From Schizochytrium sp. CCTCC M209059 (taxonomy: Eukaryota > Sar > Bigyra > Thraustochytrida > Thraustochytriidae): a stretch of 28,636 nt of DNA. The position numbers were made by a program, and so were the translations under genes. The stretch is taken from positions 15,037 to 43,672 of the forward strand of contig KN805475.1 of the NCBI GenBank assembly GCA_000818945.1. Reading direction: 5' to 3'. The notes under the pieces are model-generated. The model was not told the origin of the DNA. It did no database searches and was given only the letters and a program-made list of their open reading frames with translations. The first letter of the stretch is position 1. Every line of letters starts with the position of its first letter. Positions 18,870 to 28,313 of the stretch are shown here, piece by piece.

Positions 18870-19588
18870 CTTCCCCTCTTCCCCCCCCCCCCCCCCCCGC
18901 TCCGCGGCCAGGACCGCGACTAATCTGCTCTGCTCTGCTCCGCTCTGCTCCGCTCTGCTCCGCTCTGCTGCTCTTGCCAAGATCATCGTCCAAACAAACG
19001 AACGAAAACGGCGCCATGATTCCGGCGCGTAGAAGCGCCCAATTCTGACTTCGGCGCTCTTTCCCGCCGGGATCTGCTGGGCCGGCGTCTCGCCTCCTCC
19101 CTCCTCATACTAGGCCTAGACCTACTACGAACACTAGGCCTAGGTAGTGTAAAAGTCCAAATGATCGTACCACACGCAGAAGAAAAGAGCAGAGCAGAAC
19201 AGAGCGAGGAGGAGACGCGAGGCCGGGCGCCGCGACCGCTGCTGCCCGCCGCGAGCTGGGGCGGTGCTTGCGCGAGAGACCTGTATCTATCCTCTACCTT
19301 CCCTCCGCGAGACCTTGGGCCTCGCTGCATCGTCAGAGGAAGCAGGCGAGCGAGCGAGCAAGCAAAGCGCGCAGGGATTTGTTCTCTACGCCCGCGCGCA
19401 AGCAGGAGCACTCCCTTGAGGCTGAAGCCTCGAGCTTGCCTCTCTAGCTAGCGTGCGTGGATCTCCGCGAAAGAAGAAGCCGACGCTGCGAGCCTCTTCC
19501 CGGATTAGGCGCGTACACGCGCGCGTAAAGGTCTTACACACCTTCTCCCCTCTCCCTGCGCACGACCTGGATCCTGGCCTTCGCCGCC
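18870..19588. promoter_or_regulatory. Divergent promoter region, RRM/GNAT genes
   Basis: 719 bp between divergent ATGs. It contains C18 at 18881-18898, a 10-bp tandem repeat of CGCTCTGCTC (about 18931-18970), a complementary AGAGCAGAGCAGA stretch near 19186, and paired CTAGGCCTAG palindromes at about 19109-19149. No coding frame in it has support. Confidence 0.5.
19109..19149. promoter_or_regulatory. Paired CTAGGCCTAG palindromes
   Basis: Two copies of the perfect 10-bp palindrome CTAGGCCTAG lie 15 bp apart. The second sits in CACTA-GGCCTAGG-TAGTG (19132-19149), itself an inverted repeat. The position in a divergent promoter suggests a dimeric regulator site; this is inference. Confidence 0.4.
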
Positions 19589-20671
19589 ATGAACGAAGAG
19601 GAGGAGGCAGGCCAGTCCTCATCGCAGCAGGCGCATGAGGAGGCCGTTGCCGAATGGGAAAAAAAAGTGGCGACCATGCCTCTCGATGTCCAGCAGACGG
19701 CCATCAAAAACTTTCTGACACAATGCGAAACAGAAGTTCGACAACGCAACAGAGAACGCGCCCTTGCCTTTCTGGAAAAGGCGAGTCGGCGAATCGCAGC
19801 CTTGCCCGATCTGGAGTCGCGCAAGTGCTTTGAGGAAAGGTACCGGAGCCTGGAAATTTGTGCACACCTGACGCAACTCGTTCCCAAAATGGTCAAACCC
19901 TTTGAGCGGCGCACGAAAATATACACCAAGGAGACCATGGATCCCATTGCATACCACTATTTCCACCAGCTCAGTCAACTCATGCGCATGAAAGTCTTTG
20001 TTCGCGAGCTGATGATCCCGGCGCAAATTGAGTTTGACGAACGCGATGACAAGGCGTTGCACGGGGTTGTTCTCGTCGGTGACGCTCCACAGACCTATTC
20101 GCGTTTCTGGATTAATAACGGCGACGACGGCGTCAAGTGGGCTGTTATGGATCGCATATGCACGCTCCAAACCAATCACGTGGAACGCCGGCGTGGTTCG
20201 GCCGTGTACATGCTCAACAGCCTCGTGTATTATCTCGATAGTGTTGCCGCCAAGGCGAATCTGAACGTGCTCGTGGTGCACGTACCATTAAAGTCGTCAC
20301 TGCCGCTTGTGGACCGCTTGCTTGCCAAGGGATTCCGCTTTGTACTTTCTCACGAAGAGTATCAGCAACGCAAAGGCAGGATGTATCCATGTTATTTTGA
20401 TGGGGACAGGATGCGGCTGAACACTGTGCACCTATACTTTCCCTTGCCCCACATTCCCGAGGATCGCGTTCGTCGTGATCTCGTCGAGATTCAGAAAGCA
20501 GAGCGTGCGCAAATCGCCGTGTCGCTGGATCCGGCCAACGTCGCTCGGCAAAAGGAAGTCTTTACGCGTGCACGCACGCGTTTCATCGAGCACCAGAAAC
20601 AGCAAGAACAAGCCAAGGCTCAGGCTCAGGCTCAGGCGCAGGCGCACGCGCAGGCGCAACAGCAGCATTAG
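19589..20671 (+). CDS. GNAT-family N-acetyltransferase with helical N-terminus and Q/A-rich tail
   Basis: 360 residues from ATG 19589 (GCCGCCATG context). Residues 15-125 are charged and helical, not recognised. The GNAT fold spans about 132-275: the β1-α1 segment VFVRELMIPAQIEFDERDDKAL matches the opening of ElaA/YjcF-type acetyltransferases, VKWAVMDRICTL would be β4, RRRGSAVYML (200-209) is the R/Q-x2-G-x-A acetyl-CoA loop, and LNVLVVHVPLKSSLPLVDRLLAKGFRF is the β5-α4-β6 end. Substrate unknown. The tail (337-360) is QA/QQ repeats ending at TAG. The same frame stays open for 52 more codons beginning with His/Gln/Asn-rich sequence, so the TAG may be a recent CAG-to-TAG change or a readthrough stop. 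Confidence 0.88.
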   Translation: MNEEEEAGQSSSQQAHEEAVAEWEKKVATMPLDVQQTAIKNFLTQCETEVRQRNRERALAFLEKASRRIAALPDLESRKCFEERYRSLEICAHLTQLVPKMVKPFERRTKIYTKETMDPIAYHYFHQLSQLMRMKVFVRELMIPAQIEFDERDDKALHGVVLVGDAPQTYSRFWINNGDDGVKWAVMDRICTLQTNHVERRRGSAVYMLNSLVYYLDSVAAKANLNVLVVHVPLKSSLPLVDRLLAKGFRFVLSHEEYQQRKGRMYPCYFDGDRMRLNTVHLYFPLPHIPEDRVRRDLVEIQKAERAQIAVSLDPANVARQKEVFTRARTRFIEHQKQQEQAKAQAQAQAQAHAQAQQQH

Positions 20672-21445
20672 CACCAGCACCAGCAACAGAATCATCATCA
20701 ATATCAACAACAACAACGACAATCACGAACAACAGTAGCGGCAAGACCCATCAAGATTTGCCCAGCGCCTCTTCGCATAATTTCCATAAACCATGCGTCC
20801 CAGATAAAAAGCAGCTACAGTCTGCAATAGATTCTTTTTCTTTTTATATTCTTTGGTTATTCTTCATGTGTGATGATTGCTTGATGCAGTGACAGAGACG
20901 CTTTCCAAAATTGAATTCTCCTTTTCTTTAAGTTTTCTTCTCCCCTATTAGCTGAGGCCTCTTCCTGTATTAGACCGTGACCTATTTCCATTGTTAAACC
21001 TGTTTCTTTATTGGGCCTGTTTGTTGGTTATTTAATATCAAACTAGGCCCAGGCCTAGGCCCAGGCTAGTCCAGCTTTACCTTTGTGGCGCAGATCTAGT
21101 GGTAGTCTTGCTCGATGAGGAAAGGGAAAGACCACCACTGAGTGAAATGCGGCCGACCTCAGTGTATCAAAGCAACAGCAAGATCTTCAATTTCGGAGGG
21201 TTCACTACGAAAGTGGTACGAAAAATTACTCAATAATCTACTACATTGGGGAGCTGCGAATATGAGACAGTTGTGCCGCAGCTCCGGTCAACCTATTGAG
21301 GGCCAACCAAGGAAATACATGTACATTTGTGTGTTCTTTTGTGCGGGTGCGTGGCAGGCGTAAAAGTCTGCCGAGGCGAGGTTTGTTTGTCAGAAATCAA
21401 AAGGGACCGGCCCAACGAGATTTGGGGCAAATACGCGCTCTTTGC
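20672..21445. other. Convergent 3' region, GNAT/zinc-finger genes
   Basis: 774 bp between convergent stops. The first 156 bp extend the GNAT frame past its TAG. Beyond that the DNA is A+T-richer and holds a 29-bp imperfect palindrome (21042-21070). No supported gene; the short frames at 21142-21363 lack any signature. Confidence 0.5.
21042..21070. promoter_or_regulatory. 29-bp imperfect palindrome centred on GGCCTAGGCC
   Basis: It runs from ACTAG to CTAGT, with a perfect 10-bp centre GGCCTAGGCC and CCCAGG blocks on both sides. The core is shared with the palindromes at 19109-19149. It could be a regulator site or an RNA hairpin in the 3' UTR of either convergent gene. Confidence 0.4.
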
Positions 21446-22681
21446 TCATGCAGAGTCGTTGTGCAGTTTGCAAAAGCCGTCGACGGTCGGACAGCGAAGA
21501 CATTCCCGAACAGCACAGCGGCGACCGCCACCGTGCGTCCAGCAAAGGCCTCTGCCAATATCACGTCGCTGGCAGTTAGGCACATTGCATCGACGGCCGC
21601 CGCCATGCGCCGCGCAAAAGCCACCACCCTGGTCGCCCTTGTTGCAGGAAGGCATGGAGCAAAGCTTTTTGCGGGTGCCACCGTGTTGCGAGCAAAATCG
21701 GAGACCAGCAACGATCTTGGAGCAGCCAGCGAATTTACACGGGCGACCTCCACCGTGCTTGGCGCAAAGACCACCTCCCTTGTCGCGCGTCGTGCAGCCA
21801 TCCATCGAGCACAGCTTGCCAGCCCGCTTAGGACGCTTGGCAGCCGGCACGGCAGGGGGCAAAACAAGGGGAGTTGGGGGAGGAGGCACAGCCTGGGTGG
21901 CGAGCGCCTTGAGGTCAAACTTTTGCATTGGTTGCTGCTGGGGCTGCTTGGGATTCCAAGCCTCCGGGACAGGTGCGCTGGCCTGATGCTGGGCGAGAAA
22001 TGGAAACTGCTGCAAGAGTGCCTCGCGTGTGTCAGCACTCAAATAGCTCACACCCTGGCAGGAGCGCGCCCGTTTGGCAGGGGGCTCAGCAGCGCTGGAG
22101 AATGACGGAAAGGGGCTCATCTGAGGAGATGAAGTGCTGTGGCTCGACGACGCGCTGCCAATCGAGGCAGTGTCTTCGCTGTGCGAGGACATGGTAGACA
22201 TCCGCGACGAGAGCATCTCGTCGAGACTCCGCTTGGCAGGCGAAGACGTTGGCGAAGGCAAAGGCGCAAGATGCTCGGTCTGCGGGGCCGGATACACCAT
22301 TGATGCAGCAGAGGTCGCCGAGGGATACGCGAGCAGGTCTTGCAGGCTTCGCGCCGAGGTCAAGCTCTGCAGACTTGAGCTCCTTCTCAAGCCAACTCCA
22401 AGACCTAGCAGAAAGTCTCTCGATAGAGGCGGCGGGGGCACGGGACCGACCTCGAGACCAGTGCTCCCCGCGCTGTTCGCGCTGGCGACGCTGGCGCTGC
22501 TGCTGCTGCTGCTGCCTGTGCTATCGCTGCGTCCCAGCAGCAGCATCTCCAGATACTGCGGCAGGAGCTCTTGCTGTTGTTGTTGTTGTTGTTGTTGTTG
22601 TTGCTGCTGTTGCATCTGCTGCACCAACTGCTGCTGCTGCTGCTGCCGCAGCTGCTCGTGTACGTGAACGAGGGTGACCAT
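21446..22681 (-). CDS. PolyQ protein with five WRKY19-type C-x4-C-x9-C-x2-H zinc fingers
   Basis: 411 residues from ATG 22681 (A at -3). The frame is open upstream to 22984, but that part is purine-rich repeat translation and was left out. Residues 1-45 hold Q-runs (6, then about 14). Residues 50-285 are Ser/Pro-rich and disordered, with a basic AKRPKR before the fingers. Residues 291-411 hold five fingers of the form C-x4-C-x9-C-x2-H spaced 24-26 residues and joined by HGGGR linkers. This repeat is widespread in stramenopile and plant proteins annotated as WRKY19-like, where it occurs without a WRKY domain. A nuclear, DNA- or protein-binding regulator is likely; the target is unknown. All Cys and His ligands are present in all five repeats. 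Confidence 0.9.
   Translation of the reverse strand: MVTLVHVHEQLRQQQQQQLVQQMQQQQQQQQQQQQQQELLPQYLEMLLLGRSDSTGSSSSSSASVASANSAGSTGLEVGPVPPPPLSRDFLLGLGVGLRRSSSLQSLTSARSLQDLLAYPSATSAASMVYPAPQTEHLAPLPSPTSSPAKRSLDEMLSSRMSTMSSHSEDTASIGSASSSHSTSSPQMSPFPSFSSAAEPPAKRARSCQGVSYLSADTREALLQQFPFLAQHQASAPVPEAWNPKQPQQQPMQKFDLKALATQAVPPPPTPLVLPPAVPAAKRPKRAGKLCSMDGCTTRDKGGGLCAKHGGGRPCKFAGCSKIVAGLRFCSQHGGTRKKLCSMPSCNKGDQGGGFCAAHGGGRRCNVPNCQRRDIGRGLCWTHGGGRRCAVRECLRCPTVDGFCKLHNDSA
22573..22648 (-). repeat. CAG/CAA polyglutamine tract
   Basis: CTG/TTG codons on the plus strand encode two near-continuous glutamine runs at the N-terminus of the zinc-finger protein. The longer run mixes CAA and CAG, which limits slippage. 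Confidence 0.9.
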
Positions 22682-24911
22682 TGTCCACGGGGTGAGCGAG
22701 TGATTTGAGTGATTGGGGTGAAGTGGGTGGGTGGGTCGGCGGGCGGGTCTCGCGTGCTTCGACTCCCTCCTTCCCGAGGCGCCCCGGCGCAGGCTTCTGC
22801 GCGACAAAGGCTCGCGCGGCGCGGCGCGCGTGCGGCTCGTTCGGGCTCTGCCTGCCCGCTTGCCTCGGCCTCGCGTCTGCGCTCCGCGCTCCCTCTCCTC
22901 TCTCTCCTCTCTCTCCTCTCCTCTCCTCTCCTCTCCTTTTCTTTCCTTCCTTTTTCTTCTTGCTTTCTCCTTCCTCTTTCTCACTCACGCGCCCCCAGGC
23001 CCCACCGCCCCCTCGGACACAATGAACTCGTCTACACTGGGACAGCCGCAGCGCGCAGAGCGCGCATCTCGCCGACCTGCCGTCACTGCCGCCCGCTCGC
23101 TCATCCCGGCCCGGGACGTCGCACCGCGGGGGGGCGCGTGCAGCTGCGCGGCAGGGAGTCCGCCTGTTCATCGAGGCTGCCGCCCCGCTGCCGCGCGCGG
23201 TGGGGATGCAGGCGCCAAGATTCGATCTCGGGACGTTGCGACAGACTCGTGTTTACGCTGCGAAAAAGACTAGCTTCCCCCTCTGCTGCCCTCCTCTGCC
23301 ACTGGCGCAATCGGGAAGGAGGAGGATAAGTTCAAAGAAAGAACATCTTCGAGGCGAGGCGGTCGCGGCGTGGGCTCGCGTCTCCGGCGGGACCGGCCGA
23401 TCTGCCGGCGCGGGGACGGCGGGGCTCTCGCGGACGGGGAAGCTGGGTCGGAGACGGCGCCGGTGATGCGGCGCGCGCGTGGGGTGGCGCCGCTGCCGGC
23501 ACGGACGCAGCGAGCGCGCCTGTTGGGAGCCCTGCACCCTACCCCTTGCGGGGCATGCTGCACGTCTCGACAGCTGCGCCACCCTAGCTATCCACTCCTA
23601 GCTCAAAGTGTGCTTTAACCTTTGCTAGATTCGATTGCCTCTTAACTGGTTGAGGTCCATTCCCGCAGTCCACCATCTACCACTGGACGTTCTGTCCATA
23701 TTTCGTAACTTATAAAATTGTTAGAGGAGCGTAGTCGTATGGCTGCACAGTGAACACAGTGACGTGCAGTAGGCCCCCCTCCAAGATTCTCGTTTTCTCC
23801 CTCCAAACCAATCCGTGCGTTCGCGCCACCCTGCTCTGTTTAGGCATCCCTCTACAGAGGCTGCCAAAAGGTATTCCGAGTGAAAGGTAAGGAAGCATGG
23901 AACTCAGGTCCGTCTGACTGATCGCTCTGTCTGTCTGTCTGTCTGTCTGTCTATCCAGCCATCAGCCAGCAGCACGTGCTGTTGCATCTATGTAAAAAGA
24001 ACAAGAGAGCGGAGCGACAGCAAGCAAGCAAACAAACAATTTGAGGCAGCCACACCAGTCGAGGATGAACAAATGACTGCACGGCTGGGCGCGGTGCGGC
24101 GACTCGAGACAGTTATTCATCGCCACCCGTCCCGTCGCTCACCCTCGCGCGCTATGCGTTTTTGTGCATCAGCACGAAGCCGAAAAGCAAGTCCCTGTCA
24201 TCCGCCACAATCAGACTATACTCGCAAGAAACGGGTGGGTGACCGGGTGCATCGCCCTGTAGAGAGAGAGAGCATTGACAAAGTGTGAAAGGCCAGTCGC
24301 TTTCAACGCAACGCAACGAGACGCAACACGTTATGTGGAAGCAGCCAGCCGTGGACGCCGACCAATCGCACAGAAAGCGAATCTGGGCGCGGTGCACGTG
24401 CTCACGCGGCCATTCACGTGCCGCTTCTGCCGCTTGTGCACGATGAAACCTTTGCAGCGCACGTGCACGCCTGCCTCCCCTCAATCGACTCGACAACGCG
24501 GCTTATCCCATGAAAAGTCCAGAACGGACCGAATCAAGAAAACAAAAAAATAGAGCTCGTCTCGACCACGGATGTTATCGTTTGCAGTTGGTTGGCGAGT
24601 GGGCGGGGCGGGCGGGCGGGCGGTCGAAAAATTGAAAAATAAGACGGACGACCAGCCAGCCCCGCGGCCCAGGCGCGAACCTCTCTAAAATCGCCGCGCA
24701 TCTGCCAAGAGCCGCGACGCGATTGGGCGACGTGACGGCCATAGTAGAGCAAACGAGACGCGCTTCAGACTCGGACCGTCCAATTGCAAGCGATTTCTCG
24801 CGGATTCGTTGGCACCCTGGTTGCCTTGTTATAACATGACTGGCTGGCTGGCTGGCTGGAGGCTGGGCACGGTGACTGGCTAGCTGGCTGGCTGCCTCTG
24901 ATAAAATTGTT

Positions 24912-25586
24912 ATGCAGCCTGCAACGACGCTTCCTTCAAGTAACCCACCGCGTCGTGTCGAATCTTTTTCGTTTGTGCATTCTTACAACCAATCGGACTC
25001 GATGCCTCCGACAATTGAAAACGCGGCCCGGACAATGTGCAGCCCCTTCACAAGCACAACGAGTCAAGCCTTGCTCTCGATGCATGCTGGATCGATTCCC
25101 AAGGACAGTTTTCCTGGCTCGAGGGCGATGTTACGCTTGATTGCAATATGCAGACATAGGGCAGCAGCAGCCACAGACCAAGCGACCTGGCGAGCTTCCG
25201 ACTTACACACCCCAGAGGACCTGCCGGGGACTGGAAGACGGCGAAGCGAGTTGCCAGAAACCGGCGCACGTACAGATTCGTTTCCGCCCGTAGCGTGGTG
25301 CCCACGCGCTCAACTCGTTCATTCTCTGACTTCACGCGCAATGTCCTCGACGCTCTTTCTCGGAAATACAATTCCCCCTTCGTGCATCCAAAGGCACACA
25401 CGCTTGACCGGACAGCAGGATACGCCACACAAATCACAGGATACGCCACGCAAGTCGCCTTTCCTCAGACCGCCTTACTTCAGAACGTACATTTGTGGCC
25501 ATGACCGCCTTCAAACACCCCAGGTATACTATGCTATCATCCTTGCATCCAAGCCACTTCAACAAGTCTTGGCTAGTTTGTGGTAG
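24912..25586 (+). CDS. Doubtful open frame, 224 codons
   Basis: An ATG-initiated frame with no stop for 224 codons inside the gene-poor stretch. The product is Ser/Thr/Pro-rich with no hydrophobic core pattern and no recognised motif. A short internal repeat, QDTPHKS then QDTPRKS, reflects a 21-bp DNA duplication near 25418-25460. It could be a real lineage-specific protein, a remnant or chance; other frames overlap it on the opposite strand. Confidence 0.2.
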   Translation: MQPATTLPSSNPPRRVESFSFVHSYNQSDSMPPTIENAARTMCSPFTSTTSQALLSMHAGSIPKDSFPGSRAMLRLIAICRHRAAAATDQATWRASDLHTPEDLPGTGRRRSELPETGARTDSFPPVAWCPRAQLVHSLTSRAMSSTLFLGNTIPPSCIQRHTRLTGQQDTPHKSQDTPRKSPFLRPPYFRTYICGHDRLQTPQVYYAIILASKPLQQVLASLW

Positions 25587-26614
25587 GTGGCTGGAACCTT
25601 GGCCTGCAGGTTGGTTGGTAGAATGAGGTGTCGCACAAAGACAGCCGCTCGACTCATCGCTCGTAGAAAGGTATTTTATGCGAACCTTGGGATGCGCCTC
25701 GCTTGCGCTTGTGTCGGAAAGGACAATCTAAAAGTGCTGCTCTCGGTTGCCGGTCCGCAGAGTCGCTTTCAGTCATGATTGGAGGCTGCTCACCAACCTT
25801 GATGCAACGCTCTGCTATTCCACTTGCTCGTCGCGACGTCTGAAGTTGATACAATGCCTTTCGTGAGTCTTGGTTGGGTTTTCTTGCGACCAATGGCCAA
25901 ACAGGCCAACACGACGGGGCGCGCGCATCAAATGCAGCAACAGGACAGCCAAGCCCCACTGCAAGTTCCTTTTCACCCCCCTTGTTCACCCTTTATTATG
26001 CATCTACAGCAACATACTTGATAGACGTTGTGATCGATGGCCGCTGCATGCGTGGTGATGTGCCGTGACATGATGTGATACAACGCGGCGCGCTGTCCCT
26101 TCCATCTCATACTACTAGTTCACTTTTTGTCCTCCCCTCTTTTCCTGTTTTGCTGTTAGTATACGTTCTCATCGTTGAAGGAACGTTCGCGAAGCCAAGA
26201 GTTTTTTCTCTATTTTCCTTTGCCTCTCCTGTTTCGTGGGTCACTTCGCCCCAGCCGAACCGGAGGAAAAAGAGTCTCCGATGATCTTGACGAAAAACAA
26301 GGTGGTTTCAAATGTGTGTGCGACAAGCGCATGCTTGTGCTACGCATCAATCTGGCGTGCCAAGGACAGGCTCCTGTGGATCGAGCCTTTTTCATGCCTG
26401 CTTACAGCGCAAGCACGACGAAAAAATCGTTTGTTTCTGGTCCTCGTTTTGAACGGTAGATGAGAATTTGCTTTTCATGGAAAAAAGGTGCTCGGAAGAT
26501 CATTTGGTGAAGATGTTCCGGCTTCTTCTCTGACTAGAGATCGGGCAATGTTTACTTTATCTGGAAAAACTTGTTTCTTGCTTTAGTCTTGGATGATAGA
26601 CGCGCGTTCCCTTC

Positions 26615-26810
26615 GCAAGATGAAGAACCTCGCAAGTTTATTCGCTTTCCTCTCTAGCATGTAAAGACGATGAATAGGCCAAGGTGCTAGCAATTTTCCT
26701 TGAGCTCTCGCCGGCAAAGGATGAAGAGCCTCGCAAGATTTTTCGCTTTCCTCTTTGGCATGTAAAGACGGTAAGTAGGCCAAGGGGGCTGGTTTTGAGC
26801 TTTCGCCGGC
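26615..26810. repeat. Diverged tandem duplication, ~101-bp unit
   Basis: Copies at 26615-26715 and 26716-26810 share GATGAAGA-CCTCGCAAG, TTCGCTTTCCTCT, GCATGTAAAGACG, TAGGCCAAGG and TCGCCGGCA blocks in the same order. Copy 2 is a few bases shorter. No continuous reading frame explains it. It lies 220-415 bp beyond the stop of the TPR gene. Confidence 0.85.
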
Positions 26811-27029
26811 ACGCTTTGCAAACAGAATCACTCGAACAGCGTTTGAGGAGGAACTTGACGCAAAGAAGAGGAAAAGAACGTCGCTGTGAGGACAGTACAG
26901 ACGGTGCAAGGGCGAAACCCAAGTGCCATTCTCAAAGCAAAAGGAAGTAAAAAAAAAAAGTAAGCTATCTTATCATGTTTTGCCTCTGAGGCTGATCTTC
27001 GTTCTATCGGTCTCTTCTCCCTTCGTACT

Positions 27030-28313
27030 TTAGAAGAAGTTTGTTTCCTTTTTGAGTTTATTGCGCTCCCAATCTTTAAGATTGTTGTACTCGTCAACGT
27101 TCATGCCAAAGGTGTTCATGAAATCCTCCTCGCTTAGGTAATACTCGCGGTATTTTGGGTCCACGTCAGGTGGCGGCGGATTCGCCATAAGCTCCTCAAC
27201 AGTGTAGATCTTACGCTTTTTACGTCGAGACTTGGCGCTCGAGCTCCGCTGCGAGCGTGTCCGCGAGTGCGACGAGCCCGTCGTTCCGTACGCCGAGGGA
27301 CTCGAGACTGCTGAGGACGGTGACGAAGACTGGGACTTTTTCAAGAGCTTGATGGCCGTGAGTGCATCCTGGTTGGTAGGATCCAGCTTGATCAGCACTT
27401 TAAAGGCCCGCTGCGCATCGGAGCGCTTGCCCTCCTTCATGTACACGATGCCCAGATTGTACAGATTCTCTGTGTTTTGGGGATCCGCGTCGTAGGCGCG
27501 GCGCAAGTAGGGCAGCGCGTGGTCGTAGCGCGCCTCTCGCGCGTGCAGAACGCCGAGCGCCGCATTCGACTCGAAAAAATCCGGATCACGCTTCAGCGCC
27601 CTGCTAAAGCACGTCTTGGCCTTGGACGGCTGCCGCAGCCGCACATGCAGCACACCGAGATTGTGCAGCGCCAGAGGCGTCTCATACTTTTCTACGGACC
27701 GCTCATAAAGGTCGAGCGCACGTTTCACGTCGTTCTTTTTTTGGTGTGAAAGCGCGAGCTCTGAGAGTGCCAACGCGTACAATCGTGCCGTTTCAGGTGA
27801 CCGGTCCTTGAGTGCGATTGCCCGCTCGTAGTTTTCCACCGCCGCCTCGAAGCGGCGCAATTTGAGATACGCATACGCGAGATCTGCATATGCGATGGGC
27901 TGCTCGTTGTCCTCCTGAATGCCCGCTTTGGCCGCGGCGGCAGCCTCCTCGAAGCGGCCCAGGGACGCTAGTACCTCGCTCTTACCGCAATGCGACGCAT
28001 AAAAGAACGGTGCGTCTTCGATGGTTTTTTCAAAGCAATCAAGCGCTTTTTTGTATTTCTTGTCTGCCGTGAACGCGACACCCATGTTGTGAAGACTTTC
28101 ATAATGATCTGCCTTGTTTTCGAGCGCCAAGCGAAAGCACTTGATCGCTTCTTTGGTGTGGCCCGTGTTCATGAGCGCTGCGCCCTTGTTGGACAACGCC
28201 ACATGCAACTGGTCTTCGGGCAGCTCTTTGATCGCGCGCTCATAGTACGCGATCGCGCCCTTGAAGTCTCTGCTAATGAACGCCTGTTTCGCGTTCTCAA
28301 TGCTCCCGGCCAT
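27030..28313 (-). CDS. TPR protein with C-terminal villin headpiece
   Basis: 427 residues from ATG 28313 (A at -3, G at +4); the upstream in-frame extension to 28403 is not TPR-like and was excluded. Residues 1-325 are about nine TPR units, for example SNKGAALMNTGHTKEAIKCF, LHNMGVAFTADKKYKKAL and LYNLGIVYMKEGKRSDA, forming a protein-binding superhelix. A Ser-rich linker (327-360) and basic KSRRKKRK (361-368) follow. Residues 370-427 are a villin headpiece: Leu393, Phe398, Phe402, Met404, Tyr409, Leu412, Trp415, Leu420, Lys421-Lys422 and terminal Phe427 align one-for-one, without gaps, to the 35-residue headpiece core. Headpieces usually bind F-actin, so the protein may link a TPR client to actin. 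I know of no standard family with this pairing; client and location are unknown. Confidence 0.93.
   Translation of the reverse strand: MAGSIENAKQAFISRDFKGAIAYYERAIKELPEDQLHVALSNKGAALMNTGHTKEAIKCFRLALENKADHYESLHNMGVAFTADKKYKKALDCFEKTIEDAPFFYASHCGKSEVLASLGRFEEAAAAAKAGIQEDNEQPIAYADLAYAYLKLRRFEAAVENYERAIALKDRSPETARLYALALSELALSHQKKNDVKRALDLYERSVEKYETPLALHNLGVLHVRLRQPSKAKTCFSRALKRDPDFFESNAALGVLHAREARYDHALPYLRRAYDADPQNTENLYNLGIVYMKEGKRSDAQRAFKVLIKLDPTNQDALTAIKLLKKSQSSSPSSAVSSPSAYGTTGSSHSRTRSQRSSSAKSRRKKRKIYTVEELMANPPPPDVDPKYREYYLSEEDFMNTFGMNVDEYNNLKDWERNKLKKETNFF

Larger units (their letters stand above)
22682..27029. other. 4.3-kb stretch without a supportable gene
   Basis: The first 900 bp are GC-rich, with CT tracts (22893-22970), and probably include the zinc-finger gene's promoter and 5' UTR. 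Beyond about 23600 the base composition is more even and frames are short. Simple repeats: CTGT (23927-23951), GGGC (24602-24624), TGGC (24841-24859 and about 24877-24895). Three CACGTG boxes lie within about 75 bp (24397-24470). The longest ATG frame, 24912-25586, is listed separately. The tandem duplication at 26615-26810 is near the 3' side of the TPR gene. Confidence 0.5.

Noticed and set aside
17829..18923. 364-codon plus-strand open frame opposite the RRM gene
   Set aside because: It mirrors the RD/RG repeats of the minus-strand gene, giving alternating TVAVTI-type sequence; no ATG-context or domain support.
18870..18986. Upstream extension of the RRM protein
   Set aside because: It reads through C18 and GCTCT repeats; the ATG at 18869 directly precedes RRM1.
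22682..22984. Upstream extension of the zinc-finger protein
   Set aside because: It translates a purine-rich simple repeat into Lys/Arg/Glu runs; the ATG at 22681 before the polyQ has better context.
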